A program made the position numbers and the translations under genes. A stretch of 7,758 bases of DNA, taken from NCBI GenBank assembly GCA_937891905.1, contig CALATT010000099.1:1-7758 (forward strand), given 5' to 3'. Below, in pieces: positions 6,343-7,758 of the stretch (positions are counted from its first letter, which is position 1; the number at the start of each line of letters is the position of its first letter). This DNA is from an uncultured Bacteroidales bacterium (GTDB lineage: Bacteria; Bacteroidota; Bacteroidia; Bacteroidales; Paludibacteraceae). The notes beneath the pieces are model-generated. The model saw only the letters and a list, made by a program, of their open reading frames with translations, searched no databases and had not been told where the DNA came from.

Positions 6343-6373
6343 ACAACAAAAAATTTGAATGTGCAACATTTTT
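6331..6373. repeat. 43-bp direct repeat, copy 2 (promoter of toxin operon)
   Basis: Identical to 5067-5109 and in the same orientation. Confidence 0.9.
6336..6366 (-). promoter_or_regulatory. Promoter of the antitoxin/zeta-like operon
   Basis: On the minus strand TTG (6366-6364), a 20-bp spacer and TACCTTTG (6343-6336) match the Bacteroidetes consensus exactly. It is the same element as at 5072-5102. Confidence 0.8.
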
Positions 6374-6432
6374 TGCAAAAAAAATTATTTTTTATACCGC
6401 TGCGCTGTTAGATTAGCATTGCCGTTTTGGGA

Positions 6433-6472
6433 GTGAACAAAGTGAACGCTTTTTTGTTAGCGTAAGCGAGTT
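6433..6472. repeat. Short repeats and overlapping stems in the intergenic region
   Basis: GTGAAC occurs twice (6433-6438, 6442-6447). AACAAA/TTTGTT and CGCTT/AAGCG stems overlap, the latter followed on the plus strand by AGTTTTTG. It could be a weak plus-strand terminator. Otherwise 6381-6495 shows nothing recognisable. Confidence 0.3.
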
Positions 6473-6495
6473 TTTGTAAGATGTGTGTGATCTAA

Positions 6496-6524
6496 TTGAC
6501 TTGATAATGTAAATTTTATCTCTG
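6496..6524 (+). promoter_or_regulatory. Weak promoter candidate for the second RNA
   Basis: TTG (6496-6498), an 18-bp spacer and TATCTCTG (6517-6524) match the consensus with one -7 mismatch and a short spacer. It would start transcription near 6531, just before the first stem strand of the RNA candidate. Confidence 0.35.
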
Positions 6525-6530
6525 TTTATA

Positions 6531-6794
6531 GCTGGCGTAGGATATGTGCTTATTGGTAAGACGGCAGAATTCTGCCGGCGAGAGAGGAAGATTATTAAGG
6601 CGCATTATATGCTCGCATATGAATGCGGATTAAGAAGATTACGCTCCGGGCGCGTAGCCCACAGGCTCAGCGACTACAATAGGCACATAGCATACGACCA
6701 GTGTTTATCATGGTTTATTTACCATTATAAATCATCCGCCGTCGTTTTTGGTTACACCCTACACAAAAAATCGCACTACGGGACGATTTTTTTT
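6531..6794 (+). ncRNA. Candidate structured small RNA of about 260 nt upstream of gdhA
   Basis: The stretch is dense in stems and ends in a terminator. The stems are CGGCAG-AATT-CTGCCG (6562-6577), CGCATTATATGC with GCATAT-g-AATGCG (6601-6627, 12 bp with one bulged G), CGCT..CC..GGGC-GCGTA-GCCC..GG..AGCG (about 6642-6672), and TTTATcATGGT with ACCATtATAAA (6704-6731). Long-range pairs close the molecule: GTAGG (6537-6541) with CCTAC (6758-6762), GTG (6546-6548) with CAC (6755-6757), and GACGGC (6560-6565) with GCCGTC (6738-6743). The last pair competes with the first hairpin. An 89-codon frame across the region has no recognisable protein features and runs through the terminator. I do not recognise a known RNA family. 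Confidence 0.5.
6765..6794 (+). terminator. Terminator between the RNA candidate and gdhA promoter
   Basis: AAAAAATCG pairs with CGATTTTTT (9 bp, 10-nt loop) and runs into eight T. The minus strand also reads hairpin plus T-run, so it may work both ways. Its T-run touches the -33 of the gdhA promoter. Confidence 0.7.
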
Positions 6795-6823
6795 GCATAT
6801 ATCAAAAAAAAGTAGTAAATTTG
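6793..6823 (+). promoter_or_regulatory. Promoter of gdhA
   Basis: TTG (6793-6795), a 20-bp spacer and TAAATTTG (6816-6823) match the Bacteroidetes consensus exactly and are followed by CAGCG. The leader would be about 60 nt. Confidence 0.8.
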
Positions 6824-6890
6824 CAGCGTGAAATAAAATATGTATTTTATTACCCACAAAAATATATACCAACATTAAAACACAAACACA

Positions 6891-7758
6891 ATGAAAGTTC
6901 AAACTATCATGCAGCAATTGGCTGCAAAGCATCCAGGTGAAGCAGAGTACTTACAAGCAGTACAAGAGGTGTTAGAGTCTATCGAGGAGCTGTATAACCA
7001 GCATCCTGAGTTTGAGAAGGCAAAGATTATCGAGCGAATGGTGGAGCCAGATCGCATCTTTACTTTCCGTGTGACATGGGTGGACGACCAAGGCGAAGTG
7101 CAAACAAACCTCGGTTATCGCGTGCAGTTTAATTCTGCTATCGGTCCGTACAAAGGCGGTTTGCGTTTCCATAAGGCCGTGACCCCTTCGATGCTTAAGT
7201 TCTTAGGTTTTGAGCAAACTTTCAAGAATGCGCTCACCACACTCCCTATGGGCGGTGCAAAGGGTGGTTCTGATTTTGACCCAGTAGGCAAGTCAGATGC
7301 AGAGATAATGCGTTTCTGCCAAGCATTCATGTGGGAATTGTGGCGTTGCATCGGTCCTGACCAAGATATCCCTGCAGGCGATGTAGGCGTTGGAGGTCGT
7401 GAGATAGGTTATCTCAATGGTATGTATCAGAAGCTCGCTCGCGAATATCACACAGGTGTGCTCACAGGTAAGGGTATGACTTGGGGTGGTTCTATTCTTC
7501 GCCCAGAGGCAACAGGTTTTGGTGCATTGTATTTCACACAGCACCTCTTGCACGAGGCAGGCAAAGATATTCAGGGCAAGACAGTTGCTCTCTCTGGCTT
7601 CGGAAATGTGGCATGGGGCGCAGCTAAAAAGGCAGTTGAATTAGGCGCGAAAGTGGTGGCTATATCAGGTCCTGACGGCGTAGTGGCTATCCCAGAGGGT
7701 ATCACCGCTGAGATGATTGATTATATGCTCGTAATGCGCGCTTCTAACCGTAATAAAG
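6891..7758 (+). CDS. gdhA: Glutamate dehydrogenase (probably NADP-dependent), 3' end outside window
   Basis: The first 289 codons of a protein that is normally about 445 residues. It interconverts glutamate with 2-oxoglutarate plus ammonia in the cytosol; in Bacteroidales this is a main route of ammonia assimilation. Substrate-binding YKGGLRFH is at 87-94, the Lys box QTFKNALTTLPMGGAKGG at 109-126 with catalytic Lys124, then SDFDPVGKSD and the IPAGDVGVGGREIGY box with the catalytic Asp near 165. The Rossmann motif SGFGNVAWGAAKKAVELGA follows, then ISGPDG. These fit the hexameric family-I enzyme; the NADP call is from overall resemblance. DPVGKSD has Val where Lys is usual. The start is fixed by the conserved N-terminus and the upstream promoter. 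It is transcribed away from the toxin operon. Confidence 0.95.
   Translation, partial: MKVQTIMQQLAAKHPGEAEYLQAVQEVLESIEELYNQHPEFEKAKIIERMVEPDRIFTFRVTWVDDQGEVQTNLGYRVQFNSAIGPYKGGLRFHKAVTPSMLKFLGFEQTFKNALTTLPMGGAKGGSDFDPVGKSDAEIMRFCQAFMWELWRCIGPDQDIPAGDVGVGGREIGYLNGMYQKLAREYHTGVLTGKGMTWGGSILRPEATGFGALYFTQHLLHEAGKDIQGKTVALSGFGNVAWGAAKKAVELGAKVVAISGPDGVVAIPEGITAEMIDYMLVMRASNRNK

Noticed and set aside
6546..6600. tRNA-like look of the segment around TTGGTAAGACGGCAG
   Set aside because: The apparent anticodon stem has a 4-nt loop, and no T-arm or acceptor stem can be formed.
6546..6815. 89-codon plus-strand frame upstream of gdhA
   Set aside because: It runs through the hairpins, the terminator and into the gdhA promoter, and its product looks random. 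RNA structure explains the region better.

Overview
The window looks like chromosome from a member of the Bacteroidales (Bacteroidetes). It is AT-rich. At least four start regions carry the Bacteroidetes-type promoter, a -33 TTG and a -7 TAnnTTTG about 20 bp apart, often followed by CAGCG. The first gene is a secreted multi-domain protein of a kind common in gut Bacteroidales. The last gene is a hexameric-type glutamate dehydrogenase. The genus cannot be fixed from the sequence.

Layout, left to right. Positions 1-2890 (minus): the 5' 963 codons of a large secreted protein with an 'AWG/Q' signal peptide, Ig-like and repeat domains, a chitobiase-type C-terminal domain and OB-fold-like repeats. 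It runs off the left edge. Positions 2891-3251: intergenic, with a terminator facing left and a cluster of inverted repeats. Positions 3252-4454 (minus): an AAA_14/DUF4143-type ATPase with its own promoter, which lies in a degenerate 33-bp tandem repeat. Positions 4455-5336: about 880 bp without a convincing protein gene. This stretch holds a promoter-to-terminator unit of about 270 nt (minus) that looks like a structured small RNA, an 11-bp triplicate repeat and a GC-rich hairpin element. Positions 5337-6280 (minus): a two-gene operon of a 70-aa protein and a zeta-toxin-like kinase. Positions 6281-6890: the operon promoter, then a second structured RNA candidate (plus) ending in a strong terminator, then the gdhA promoter. 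Positions 6891-7758 (plus): the 5' 289 codons of gdhA, cut by the right edge.

The most interesting part is 4797-6373. The toxin operon and the downstream RNA candidate are driven by promoters identical over 43 bp in the same orientation. They flank the toxin gene pair, so the small RNA and the toxin pair may be co-expressed parts of one module. A second RNA-like transcript (6531-6794) sits between the toxin promoter and gdhA. Both RNA calls rest on promoters, hairpins and terminators seen by eye, not on a covariance search. All functional links are inference.
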